IMG/VR virus record: IMGVR_UViG_3300023184_004198
Coordinates: 1-64,000 of that record
DNA length: 64,000 nt
Direction: 5' to 3' (one strand)
Origin: a virus
Shown in pieces: positions 32,770 through 41,184 of this stretch. A model generated the notes under the pieces. That model was not told where the DNA came from, searched no databases, and saw only the letters and a list, made by a program, of their open reading frames with translations. Made by a program: the position numbers and the translations under genes. The stretch's first letter is position 1. Each line of letters begins with the position of its first letter.

Positions 32770-35700
32770 ATGAGTTTCTTTTACGATTTAAACAAAAAAC
32801 TAGACGCCATCCGCCAAACACCAAGCAAGACACATGGTCAATTGAATGAGCGTGATATGGGCAAACACAACAATGCCACCACAGGGTTCAAAGCATTGGC
32901 TGACAAAGCCGGCAAAGAATACGGCAGCAAGGCTGCTGGTGAGCGTGTGGCTGGTGCTGTCAAAGCCAAGATGGCCAAGGCCGGCAAACTAGAAGAAGAA
33001 GAAGGCATGAGCCGTGCTGCCAAAGGTTATGAAAAGTACGGCAAAAAAGGTATGGAAGCGTTGGCCAAAGCCGGACGTGAAGGCAAAGCACTAGACCCTG
33101 TTAGAAAAAAATACGACAAGTATGACAATAAAGAAGTGTCTGAAGACTTTGGTCCAGGTACTGCAGGTCGTAACAGAAATCAAGCAGGCCCAGAGTATTC
33201 CTTCAGCCCAGATACTAAAAACTATAAGACTCCAAATCTTGATAGAAATACTGAAATAGACCGAAAAGGATATGTGACAGATTGGAACAAAGAGATTGTC
33301 AACACAACAATGGGTCCGGATACTCGCGGTAACCAAGCACACATTGGTGCATATACGTCTGATGGTCAAGGTCAAACCAAATATGTAGACAGAACAACAC
33401 CTGGTGTTATCAACAAAATCAAAGACAAACTGGGTTGGGACATGCCTGATCCAGCATATGGTCCAAGACCAGACGAAACACAACGTTTAGCCAAACGTTA
33501 TCCCAAGCCAACACAAGAAAGTGGTGGGCCTGCTCCTGCAAAATCAATGGTTGACAAGCAAGCATCCACAGCAGGACGTACTCCGCCATATGTGCCTCCC
33601 AAGGCCAGCAAGCCAGCCCCCAAGGACAACGGCATGGGTCGTATTGTGCAAGGTACATGGCAAGCAGACCCCAAAGGAACAGTTAAAGCACCTAGTGGTG
33701 ATCCTGAAGGCGTACCAGAATCTAGTGCTCCAATGACACCCAAACAAAAGTCATTTGCCAAGCTGGCACCACCTGCAGACAAAATCACTTTTGCTGACAA
33801 GATTGCTGGCGCCAAAAAAGAAGTTGACGAAATGCTGGGCGATGTGGCTGCTGAGGCAATGAGAGCCGCGCTGGGCAAAGGCAAGCAAACTGTTCAAGGC
33901 ATGGCCGAAGATCAACCCACACATTTTGAAGTGCATTACAAAGACAATCAAAAAGGCCGTACAGCAAAAACCAAAGTCAAAGGGTCTGATGCCAAACAAG
34001 CAAAAGCAGCTTGGAATGACTGGAACAGCAGCAACACACCAGGCCGTTTTACTTTTGTGGCAGTAAAACCTGTGGCCGCTGAGATGGACGAAGGCAATGC
34101 ATTTGACTACAAGTCACCAAGAGATGCTGCACCCAAGGTTGGTAGTGTTGAACGTGGCCACAAGCACGACATTGAGCACACAGCCACAGGTCGTAAAGTC
34201 ACACGCCGTGTGGATGACCAAGGTCATTCAGTTGGTGCCGACGACGAAACAGATACACAACAAGGACCACGTGGACGTGGACGTCCAAAAGGCACTAAAG
34301 GTGCTATTGGTGCCAAAGGCCCGTCAGGTCGTTCTAAGTTGATGACCAAAGAAGGCGATCAAGACATCACTGACCAAGGTGAATACGATCAAGAAGGCGA
34401 CATGGCCAAAGACGACATCAAGACCATTGTGCGTCATGCACAGGCCTTGAGCCGAGTATTAGGCGACAACGACAACTTGCCAGAATGGGTACAATCAAAA
34501 CTGGCCAAGATTGAAGGCATGATGATCAGCATTGACGAGTACATGCAGAATCAAGCCAGCGATGATAGTGAAGAAGAACCCATTGCTGAAAAAGCAGTGA
34601 GCAAGAAACAACAACGTTTCATGGGCATGGTTCACGCAGCACAAAAAGGTGAAAAGCCTGCCAGCAAAGAAGTTGGCAAAGTGGCCAAAACCATGAAGAA
34701 AAAAGATGCTGAAGATTTTGCCAGCACCAAGCACAAAGGCTTGCCTGAAAAAGTCAAGAGCAAAAAGAAAGAAGAAGTTGATGAAAACTCTGAAGAAGGC
34801 AGATTGATTACTAAACAAACTGGTCCAGGACAGACTTCAACTAGTTCAACCACTGGCCGAGTCAGTGCCACAATGGACAAAGGCCAAGTCACTGTTAAAC
34901 CAGCCAAGTCTGGCGGCGTCAGTTACGGCAAAGGCATTTACGACTCAATGAATCGTGAATTAGAACTGATGATTGCTGAATCAATGAGCGTGAACATGAG
35001 CGACTCAACAGAAGGCAACAAGAGTCTGACTGTTACAGCCACAGATGACGATGCAATGAAACTGGCTATGATACTTAAATCAGCAGGCCTTGGTGGCGGC
35101 GACGCACACTCACACGGCGAAGAAGCATGTGATACCTGCGGCATGACAGATTGTGGTTGCGGTGATGTACAAGAAGCGGTGGATGAAAATGCTCCTGATT
35201 GGCCCACCAACACTGAACAGGCTGACAGCAACTTTGGTTATGCTGGTGGATTGAACAAGCCCAAAGCAGACATTGCTGGCGATGGACAATCAACTGTGCC
35301 TGTTGTGGCTACCCGTCCACACAATGATGATCTACGCAGAATCAGAGAAATGGCTGGGATCAAAAATGAAGAACACATTGATCTAGGACCAACATCTCCT
35401 GAAGTTGCTGCCATGTCAAAAGACGAAGTTGATGCTGCATTGAGATTAGGAATGAGCCCAGATATTTCTGGCATGGATCCCGACGAAGTAAATGCACAAT
35501 TTGGCGATAGCAACGATACCCAGTACGAAGACAGCATTCAACGCATGCGTGAAATGGCCGGTATCAAAGAATGGGAAGTTAAACTAGACTCACCACCAAG
35601 AACTGGTGCTTATCCACACGAACTGTATGGCAAAGATAGAGAGAGATATGATGCTGTACAAACAGGATCTGGCCCAGAAAGTCAGAAAGTGCAACAATAC

Positions 35701-36222
35701 TATCAGAATAAAAACGCAGGCAGTTATGATTCTGGACAAAAATACACCGACGAACGTGATGCAGATTACGCAGATAGATTAAATGCTGCACGTGCAGGAA
35801 GAATAGCCAACAATGAATTAACACCTGGTGAATGGATACAAAAAGGAACAAATGCTGTAAGAAAAGCATTTGGCGGACAAGATAAACCACTACAGCCGGC
35901 TAAGACAGTGGTAGACCTTGATGGCCCATCAAACTATCCAAGCGCGAGATATGTTGGCAGTGATGACGCAAATATAAAACGTTACTTAGATCCAAAGGCT
36001 GATGCAGCGTATAAAGCAAGACAAAAGGCATTGTTCCCAGACGATTTTAAAGAAGGAAAGGGCGACGGCAACTTAGCCAACAACGCTAAACCATATGACA
36101 AAGTCACACAGGGTGATGTTATTGCTGGACGTCTTGGCAAAGACGAAAAAGGCGGCAAAGAAAAACAAGTTGAAGAAAGCATTTTTGCTCTCACCAACCA
36201 ATGGAAAGCATACAAGGGGTAA
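32770..36222 (+). CDS. Very large internal/core-type head protein (1150 aa)
   Basis: A highly charged Lys/Glu/Gly/Ala-rich protein. Visible parts are SRAAKGYEKYGKKGMEALAK (~residue 80), DDIKTIVRHAQALSRVLGDN with LPEWVQSKLAK (~547-590), a DUF3008-like segment KKQQRFMGMVHAAQKGEKP to DFASTKHKGLPEKVK (~606-660), a Cys cluster CDTCGMTDCGC (~785) and two REMAGIK motifs (~855, ~922). Many (L/I)xE sites suit a prohead protease. Such proteins are found near packaging genes in aquatic T4-like phages; a prohead-core or ejected role is inferred. It begins 5 nt after the previous gene. Confidence 0.6.
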   Translation: MSFFYDLNKKLDAIRQTPSKTHGQLNERDMGKHNNATTGFKALADKAGKEYGSKAAGERVAGAVKAKMAKAGKLEEEEGMSRAAKGYEKYGKKGMEALAKAGREGKALDPVRKKYDKYDNKEVSEDFGPGTAGRNRNQAGPEYSFSPDTKNYKTPNLDRNTEIDRKGYVTDWNKEIVNTTMGPDTRGNQAHIGAYTSDGQGQTKYVDRTTPGVINKIKDKLGWDMPDPAYGPRPDETQRLAKRYPKPTQESGGPAPAKSMVDKQASTAGRTPPYVPPKASKPAPKDNGMGRIVQGTWQADPKGTVKAPSGDPEGVPESSAPMTPKQKSFAKLAPPADKITFADKIAGAKKEVDEMLGDVAAEAMRAALGKGKQTVQGMAEDQPTHFEVHYKDNQKGRTAKTKVKGSDAKQAKAAWNDWNSSNTPGRFTFVAVKPVAAEMDEGNAFDYKSPRDAAPKVGSVERGHKHDIEHTATGRKVTRRVDDQGHSVGADDETDTQQGPRGRGRPKGTKGAIGAKGPSGRSKLMTKEGDQDITDQGEYDQEGDMAKDDIKTIVRHAQALSRVLGDNDNLPEWVQSKLAKIEGMMISIDEYMQNQASDDSEEEPIAEKAVSKKQQRFMGMVHAAQKGEKPASKEVGKVAKTMKKKDAEDFASTKHKGLPEKVKSKKKEEVDENSEEGRLITKQTGPGQTSTSSTTGRVSATMDKGQVTVKPAKSGGVSYGKGIYDSMNRELELMIAESMSVNMSDSTEGNKSLTVTATDDDAMKLAMILKSAGLGGGDAHSHGEEACDTCGMTDCGCGDVQEAVDENAPDWPTNTEQADSNFGYAGGLNKPKADIAGDGQSTVPVVATRPHNDDLRRIREMAGIKNEEHIDLGPTSPEVAAMSKDEVDAALRLGMSPDISGMDPDEVNAQFGDSNDTQYEDSIQRMREMAGIKEWEVKLDSPPRTGAYPHELYGKDRERYDAVQTGSGPESQKVQQYYQNKNAGSYDSGQKYTDERDADYADRLNAARAGRIANNELTPGEWIQKGTNAVRKAFGGQDKPLQPAKTVVDLDGPSNYPSARYVGSDDANIKRYLDPKADAAYKARQKALFPDDFKEGKGDGNLANNAKPYDKVTQGDVIAGRLGKDEKGGKEKQVEESIFALTNQWKAYKG

Positions 36223-36225
36223 ACA

Positions 36226-36414
36226 ATGAGTTCAAACAACATGATGAGACCCTACAGTGAAGTAGCAGCAGAAATTGCACAGCGCAACGCCAACAATTAT
36301 GTGCCACCCGCTGTACCAAGCGTGAAACAAACACCTGTGGAAATTCCAGGTGTGATGTATCAAGCACGAGAACTATTTCAACCCATAGTTTCCAAACCTG
36401 AAGGTGACAAATAA
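36226..36414 (+). CDS. Small unknown protein (62 aa)
   Basis: This protein (MSSNNMMRPYSEVAAEIAQR...) has a Pro/Val-rich middle and a C-terminal helix VMYQARELFQPI. It starts 3 nt after the large core gene and its stop overlaps the next ATG (TAATG), so it is co-translated in a head-protein operon. No domain is recognised; a small internal or head-associated protein is a guess from position. Confidence 0.5.
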   Translation: MSSNNMMRPYSEVAAEIAQRNANNYVPPAVPSVKQTPVEIPGVMYQARELFQPIVSKPEGDK

Positions 36415-36761
36415 TGGCAACCACAGTACAAGTTGTAAACGCAATTGGCAACACTCTTTGGACCACAGACAAAGTGGAATTTGCTACGTCACTGAGTAAT
36501 GTGACGTTTCAAGTCAGTGCAGTGCAGTTGACTTATGCACAGGCCAACGGCACGCCTGCCAACGCTACAATGACCACTCCTGTGGGCAACTTGTATGCCA
36601 ATGCTATCAGTGTTCCAGGCAACACAGTGTCACAGTACTATGTGGGTGCTGGCAATTATTTGAACATTCTCACAGGTACTGGTGGCTTCACCGCCACAGC
36701 ACTGGGCACTGCAACCAGTGCCACAGCAGCCAGCAATGGCATAGCAACTCCAGCATCATAA
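36414..36761 (+). CDS. Small beta-rich virion-type protein (115 aa)
   Basis: Sequence such as VQVVNAIGNTLWTTDKVEFA and SLSNVTFQVSAVQLTYAQAN, followed by Gly/Thr/Ala-rich strands, resembles small structural or decoration proteins. There are no enzymatic motifs. It overlaps the preceding stop by one base and is 1 nt from the next gene. The function is not identified. Confidence 0.5.
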   Translation: MATTVQVVNAIGNTLWTTDKVEFATSLSNVTFQVSAVQLTYAQANGTPANATMTTPVGNLYANAISVPGNTVSQYYVGAGNYLNILTGTGGFTATALGTATSATAASNGIATPAS

Positions 36762-36762
36762 T

Positions 36763-37134
36763 ATGAGAGCACAAGAGTTCGTCACTGAAGACAAAGTTGG
36801 TAAAATCAGCAGACGACTTGACACGGCCACAGTGGGCCTGCACAAGTTTCGTGACATGCAATTTGCTGACCGCGTGTATGAACTCAATCGTATCATGATG
36901 GCCGTGGCTTCAACTGACGGCACTTTTGTGCCCGACCTAGATGGCGAATCCTGGGCCGGGCGCAACAACATTGCCGCACCGTACACTCCTGAAGAACAAG
37001 ACATGCTGAAAATGGCCTACAAGGCCATTGGCAGCCACCATGAAGATTTGAATCACGGTGACTTGCGCAGTCAAGAACATCCTGCGGTGAACACCACTAG
37101 TCCTGTGTCAGCGTTCAAAGGCTACCCACGATGA
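36763..37134 (+). CDS. Internal head-type protein with MRAQEFVTED start and FKGYPR end
   Basis: The 123-residue protein begins MRAQEFVTEDKVGKISRR. The QEFVTED part parallels the QEFIAEA portion of the T4 capsid-targeting sequence, and V-T-E could serve as a protease site. The body (LHKFRDMQFADRVYELNRIM, PYTPEEQDMLKMAYKAIGSH, NHGDLRSQEHPAV) is helical and conserved in aquatic T4-like phages. The last residues SPVSAFKGYPR closely match the end of the unrelated protein at 37628-38014. Incorporation into the capsid interior is inferred. It overlaps the next gene as ATGA. Confidence 0.6.
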   Translation: MRAQEFVTEDKVGKISRRLDTATVGLHKFRDMQFADRVYELNRIMMAVASTDGTFVPDLDGESWAGRNNIAAPYTPEEQDMLKMAYKAIGSHHEDLNHGDLRSQEHPAVNTTSPVSAFKGYPR

Positions 37135-37631
37135 GCATGCATTCTGCAGCCGAAGTTGATGCTCATATCAAATCTTGGATAGAGCATGTCAGCCAGCCAC
37201 AGGAAAAATTAGACAACTTGCCCGTGTGTCCTTTTGCTAAAAAAGTAGAATATAAACTAATTGACACAAACTTAGATCAATTGGGTATGCCAAACCATGA
37301 TTTGAAATTGATAATTTATATTTTACCTGATGAAGTTTCTGAACAGCAAATGGCCGATCGTTGTTTAGCATTGAACAAGCAATACCCAGATTATGTGTTT
37401 TTACCAGACCACAAAAACAAGCGCACTTATATCAATAATATATTGACCAACAACTGCAAATATAATTTGGTCATGTGCCAACCTAAAGAAGAAATTGAAA
37501 AAAGCAGAGAAAGTCTGTTAAAAACAAATTATTACACATTTTTCAATAACAAATATTGGAATCAAGAGTGTGTATATGAATCCATTGTGCCTAACAACCA
37601 CTGGAGCAAAACAGTGGAGCCAGCCACATGA
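37131..37631 (+). CDS. Unknown protein with LPVCPFAKK motif (166 aa)
   Basis: The N-terminal segment IKSWIEHVSQPQEKLDNLPV, followed by CPFAKK, recalls the Cys-Pro-Phe-Ala-Lys motif of DUF1415-type proteins. After it come an alpha/beta part (HDLKLIIYILPDEVSEQQMA, YVFLPDHKNKRTYINN) and a basic, Asn/Tyr-rich C-terminus. Its lower G+C appearance contrasts with its neighbours. It is sandwiched by ATGA overlaps between two small proteins that share end motifs. The function is unknown; a link to the modification genes downstream is possible but unproven. Confidence 0.5.
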   Translation: MSMHSAAEVDAHIKSWIEHVSQPQEKLDNLPVCPFAKKVEYKLIDTNLDQLGMPNHDLKLIIYILPDEVSEQQMADRCLALNKQYPDYVFLPDHKNKRTYINNILTNNCKYNLVMCQPKEEIEKSRESLLKTNYYTFFNNKYWNQECVYESIVPNNHWSKTVEPAT

Positions 37632-38014
37632 GAGCACGAGAGTTTATCACAGAACAAGCAACGCTGCCTCCTGAGCAAGCAGATCCCATGAATCATGTGT
37701 TTGTGTTGCCTGGAGTAAAATCCAGTGATCCATATCAAATCTATCGACTGGGTGTGGCCATGGCCCGTGCCAGAAGTGATGCTGGCTCAGATGGCATTGC
37801 CGACAACTTTCCAGCCTGGTCTCCTCAAGCTGCATTTGGAGAAGAAGCAGTAGTTGGTGGGTTTAACGCCACTATTGAACCCATAATTGATCAGGCATTG
37901 AAAATGGCCGGCTTGCCTGACAAAAAAATACAAATCAGCACACCCAACAGCCTGGAACCTGCGTCTGTTCAGAAACAAAGCCCTGTGCGGCCATTCGCTG
38001 GCTACCCCCGTTAA
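37628..38014 (+). CDS. Internal head-type protein with MRAREFITEQ start and FAGYPR end
   Basis: The 128-residue protein begins MRAREFITEQATLPPEQADP, parallel to the start of the 36763 gene and to the T4 capsid-targeting sequence (I-T-E/Q as possible cleavage site). It ends QKQSPVRPFAGYPR, matching the SPVxxFxGYPR end of the 36763 protein. The middle (YQIYRLGVAMARARSDAG, GGFNATIEPIIDQALKMAGL) is different, so the ends look like shared targeting or assembly signals on different cargo. It starts as ATGA with the previous gene. Confidence 0.6.
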   Translation: MRAREFITEQATLPPEQADPMNHVFVLPGVKSSDPYQIYRLGVAMARARSDAGSDGIADNFPAWSPQAAFGEEAVVGGFNATIEPIIDQALKMAGLPDKKIQISTPNSLEPASVQKQSPVRPFAGYPR

Positions 38015-38048
38015 CTAATTCACCTTTTAACAATAGCTCTTATTTCAC

Positions 38049-38054
38049 TAAATA
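38049..38054 (+). promoter_or_regulatory. Late promoter (CTAAATAA)
   Basis: TAAATA preceded by C lies 19 nt before ATG 38074, with an AGGA Shine-Dalgarno sequence between. Confidence 0.6.
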
Positions 38055-38073
38055 AAGCAACTTAGGAATTCTA

Positions 38074-38679
38074 ATGGCCAACCCGCCTCCACCATACGAC
38101 AACATCACAGGCATTAGCCGTGCTGTGATGAAAGACACCGCACAGATTACTGTGCAAAATTATAATGGCGTTGCTCGTCCTGGCGAACTTGTAGTTGATC
38201 AAATTACTGACAATCTTTATGTGGGCAACATCAATGGTAACTTGACCCTGGTGGGATTTGGGTCAGGATTATCAACTCCCACTGCATTTAATCCACAGTT
38301 TACAGACGCATCAGGTACCACTGCTGGTACCACAGTGACTGGTGCCTACACCTTGATTGGCCCGCTGTGTTATTTTAGAGTTTACGCAGACTTCAGCACC
38401 ACCACCAACTTTGGCACCCTAGGTTATCAAATCACATTGCCATTTGCCAGTGTGCAAACCATGCGCATTGCTGGAGGCACCTTGCATCAGGTGTCTGGAG
38501 CAGGTTCACCGGCCCTGTTTCACATTGCTGGTATCACAGACAACGCAGTCAGCACCACAGTTCACAAGTTGTATTATTCAGGCAGCACCACAGATCTGCC
38601 CTGGAAGTACAATACTCCAACATCCTGGGCACAACCTGACAGCCACTTTGACATCTCAGGCATTTACCAAATAGCCTAA
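38074..38679 (+). CDS. Virion structural protein with beta-sandwich tip
   Basis: The 201-residue protein has the N-terminal motif NYNGVARPGELVVDQITDNL, then YVGNINGNLTLVG, common in aquatic T4-like virion proteins. A C-terminal beta domain follows (TVTGAYTLIGPLCYFRVYAD, GTLGYQITLPFASVQTMRI) resembling fibre-tip or C1q-like sandwiches. It could be a head fibre or small tail fibre. Its own late promoter and Shine-Dalgarno sequence indicate late expression. Confidence 0.6.
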   Translation: MANPPPPYDNITGISRAVMKDTAQITVQNYNGVARPGELVVDQITDNLYVGNINGNLTLVGFGSGLSTPTAFNPQFTDASGTTAGTTVTGAYTLIGPLCYFRVYADFSTTTNFGTLGYQITLPFASVQTMRIAGGTLHQVSGAGSPALFHIAGITDNAVSTTVHKLYYSGSTTDLPWKYNTPTSWAQPDSHFDISGIYQIA

Positions 38680-38680
38680 C

Positions 38681-38687
38681 ATAAATA
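38681..38687 (+). promoter_or_regulatory. Late promoter box abutting the nuclease gene
   Basis: ATAAATA (preceded by C) is followed by TTAAT and ATG 38693, with no Shine-Dalgarno sequence. Confidence 0.55.
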
Positions 38688-38692
38688 TTAAT

Positions 38693-39499
38693 ATGAAAAA
38701 ACTTTTATTTGTGCTGTTGCTCACAGCCGTTAATCTAGCACAGGCCTGGGACCAAACAGCCCCACTTGACCCTGCTCGCTGTCAAACACACAATCCTTAT
38801 GGTTGGGCACAAACCTCAAAACCGGTCACAGCCATTTGCCGCAGAGCATACTTTGTGGCCTATGATGCGGCTGCAAAGATTCCCAACTATGTCACATACA
38901 CATTGACCCCACCCAATGCACTAGGATGCTGGCCAAGAACCAATGCGTTTGTGGCAGATGCAAGTGTGCCCAACGGACCAAGACCAGATGACTACGCTGG
39001 CACCGGCTACGACAAAGGCCATGCCGCTCCTGATGGCGACTTATCTTGGGACCAACAAGTGGAATATGAGTCATTCCTAATGACCAACATGTACCCACAA
39101 CTGGGTGGATTGAATCGTGGCATTTGGAAACTGTTGGAAACGTCAGTGCGTGGCTGGACTGTGCAACAAAATCAGGTGTATACAATCTATGTGGGTGCTG
39201 TGTATGACACTGCCACTGACAAAAAGATTGGCAACGGTGTTGTGGTGCCCACAGGTTTCTACAAGATTGTGATCAATCAAGCCACAGGTGCCATGGCTGG
39301 CTGGTATTTCCGACACGAAGGAGGACAAGGCAATGACTTGACCAAGGCTCGTGCTGCCGTCTCTGCTATTGAAAACAAAGCAGGTGTGAAGTTTGCTTAT
39401 CCTGCCAATGCACGCGAACTGCCCATTGGACAAGAATGGCCTGTGGACTTTGGTGCGTTGACCAATGCCAAACGCCAAAAATGCAAGAGCGCCGACTGA
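38693..39499 (+). CDS. Secreted DNA/RNA non-specific endonuclease (NUC/beta-beta-alpha-Me family)
   Basis: The N-terminus MKKLLFVLLLTAVNLAQA is a clear Sec signal peptide with AQA/W cleavage near residue 18. The catalytic motif is YDKGHAAPDGDLS (His110; DRGH-type), followed by TNMYPQLGGLNRGIWKLLE, which supplies the metal-binding Asn141 and Glu149 by comparison with Serratia nuclease. It should cut nucleic acids in the periplasm or outside the cell, so possible roles include destroying incoming DNA or releasing nucleotides. At 268 residues it is full length. It has a leaderless-type late start. Confidence 0.88.
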   Translation: MKKLLFVLLLTAVNLAQAWDQTAPLDPARCQTHNPYGWAQTSKPVTAICRRAYFVAYDAAAKIPNYVTYTLTPPNALGCWPRTNAFVADASVPNGPRPDDYAGTGYDKGHAAPDGDLSWDQQVEYESFLMTNMYPQLGGLNRGIWKLLETSVRGWTVQQNQVYTIYVGAVYDTATDKKIGNGVVVPTGFYKIVINQATGAMAGWYFRHEGGQGNDLTKARAAVSAIENKAGVKFAYPANARELPIGQEWPVDFGALTNAKRQKCKSAD

Positions 39500-39504
39500 C
39501 ACCG

Positions 39505-39510
39505 TAAATA
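39505..39510 (+). promoter_or_regulatory. Late promoter box abutting the first radical SAM gene
   Basis: TAAATA is followed by CGGT and ATG 39515; there is no Shine-Dalgarno sequence. Confidence 0.55.
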
Positions 39511-39514
39511 CGGT

Positions 39515-40654
39515 ATGAGCAACTTCTATTGTGCAGCCCCCTGGCGTGGTTTGCACATCAATCCCCGCGGTGATGTTAAAACTTGTTGTGCTGGCAACCC
39601 CAACATGTTGGGCAATCTCAATGGTCAAACAATAGAGCAAATACTCAACTCAGACTTGATGGCTGGTATACGCACCAGTTTGGCACAAGGACAAGCACAC
39701 GACTATTGTTCAAACTGTGTACGTGCAGAACGTTTTGGTGCAGACTCAGAACGTGCCTGGCACAACAATGTAAACCCTGATTTTGATTATAGCACAGCAG
39801 GCAAAGAATATCACTATCCTGTGATAGTGGATGTGCGTTGGAACACCACTTGCAATTTCAGTTGTAACTATTGTGATCCCAGTGCCAGTAGCAAATGGGC
39901 ACAACTAAAACAAGTACCATTCAAGTCAGGTACAAGACCATACTATGAACAAGTGTGTAACTTCTTGGAACAGTATCATGATCACATACATGAAGTTGCC
40001 TTGGTAGGTGGCGAACCATTATTGCTGCCTGAGAACGAACGTCTGTTAGATGTCATTCCAGAGTCTGCTATTGTTACACTGATCACAAACTTGAATGTGG
40101 ACTTGCAGAATAATCGAATATTCCGCAAACTGTCTGAACGCAACAGAGTAGGTTGGAGCATGAGCTTTGATAACATTGGTGAACGATTTGAATACGTGCG
40201 CTATGGCGGATCTTGGACCATGTTGCAAGAAAATTTAAAAGTCATAAAAAGTCTACACCGTGATCGAGGACACTGGGGCGGTGTGCATGCAGTGTACAAC
40301 ATCTACAATGCCACACGATTGTGTGAATTCAGACAATTTGTTGAGGACACCAATAACACAGTGCTGTGGCAAAACTTGTTTCAACCGGAATACCTTGATC
40401 CATTTTTGCATGGAGTGGATGTGGCTCAAGCAGCGGCTGCAGAGATACGTGAGTTATACGGCATGAACATTGCCACACCTGCAGAACGTGTTTTCTTTGA
40501 TCAAGCACTCAGCAAGTATGATTCTATAACTACTGTACAGCCCAAGATTACCGCACAGTTTAAAAGACACATACAAGCAATTGAAACACAATACCATCCC
40601 AGCACAGCAGGCGAGTTTGCAAGACTATGGCCGGAGATTGCACAATGCTTGTGA
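39515..40654 (+). CDS. Radical SAM protein with N-terminal twitch/SPASM-type cysteines (1)
   Basis: The radical SAM core carries CNFSCNYC (Cys113, 117, 120) and the SAM-binding motif VGGEPLLLP. An N-terminal accessory cluster region begins FYCAAPWRGLHINPRGDVKT, with a CC pair (Cys24-25) and YCSNC near residues 67-71. Such enzymes use a 4Fe-4S cluster and SAM to make a 5'-deoxyadenosyl radical and often modify peptides or carbohydrates. The substrate is unknown. It overlaps the oxygenase gene by 10 nt. It resembles the genes at 41181 and 50589 in the sequence around RWNTTCN and YVRYGGSW. Confidence 0.85.
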   Translation: MSNFYCAAPWRGLHINPRGDVKTCCAGNPNMLGNLNGQTIEQILNSDLMAGIRTSLAQGQAHDYCSNCVRAERFGADSERAWHNNVNPDFDYSTAGKEYHYPVIVDVRWNTTCNFSCNYCDPSASSKWAQLKQVPFKSGTRPYYEQVCNFLEQYHDHIHEVALVGGEPLLLPENERLLDVIPESAIVTLITNLNVDLQNNRIFRKLSERNRVGWSMSFDNIGERFEYVRYGGSWTMLQENLKVIKSLHRDRGHWGGVHAVYNIYNATRLCEFRQFVEDTNNTVLWQNLFQPEYLDPFLHGVDVAQAAAAEIRELYGMNIATPAERVFFDQALSKYDSITTVQPKITAQFKRHIQAIETQYHPSTAGEFARLWPEIAQCL

Positions 40655-41184
40655 CACCGGTAGACAACGAAAACAATTTATTCCGTGTAGAGCATGCTGT
40701 GAGTGCAGAACTGGCTGCCAAAGTTGTAGCCACGGACTGGTTGTCGTTGCCTTGGCAACGCCAGGAAGGCCAAGAAAACTGGGCACGTAGACGTATAACA
40801 GACAGTGCTATACCTTGGATTGATCAGTGGCATCAAGAAATCAGCAGTCAATGGTCAACAATAGAACAATCAGTGGGTAGACAGTTGCATCCTTACTTTG
40901 GCACAGCCTGGTGGCTGGATGAACCTGGATTTACATGCAGTATGCACACTGATGGTGAGTTACCGGGCAGTATGCACCTAATTTGGCGTGGTACAGGAAC
41001 TGCATTTTATTGGCATAAAGATCCTGCGACCCTGCGCTATCAAACACCCGAACAGCCCAATGCTGGTTATGTCATGATCAATCAAGCAGACAGCATAGGA
41101 TATAGACGACTGTTGTGGCATGCCATGCTCACACCGTCAGACTCTTATAGAGTAACTTCATACACATGGATACACCCACAATGA
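40645..41184 (+). CDS. 2OG-Fe(II) oxygenase-like protein
   Basis: The 179-residue protein has GTAWWLDEPGFTCSMHTDGE, where His-x-Asp fits the iron-binding motif. LIWRGTGTAFYW follows, and a distal His lies in RRLLWHAMLTPSDSYRVTSY (HxD...H). This double-stranded beta-helix pattern suggests a 2-oxoglutarate/Fe(II) hydroxylase or prolyl-hydroxylase-like protein. The ATG at 40645 is preferred to 40627 because it gives a short overlap and the typical start MLVTPVDNENNLFRVE. It sits between two radical SAM genes, with the next start overlapping as ATGA, so joint action on one substrate is plausible. Confidence 0.7.
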   Translation: MLVTPVDNENNLFRVEHAVSAELAAKVVATDWLSLPWQRQEGQENWARRRITDSAIPWIDQWHQEISSQWSTIEQSVGRQLHPYFGTAWWLDEPGFTCSMHTDGELPGSMHLIWRGTGTAFYWHKDPATLRYQTPEQPNAGYVMINQADSIGYRRLLWHAMLTPSDSYRVTSYTWIHPQ

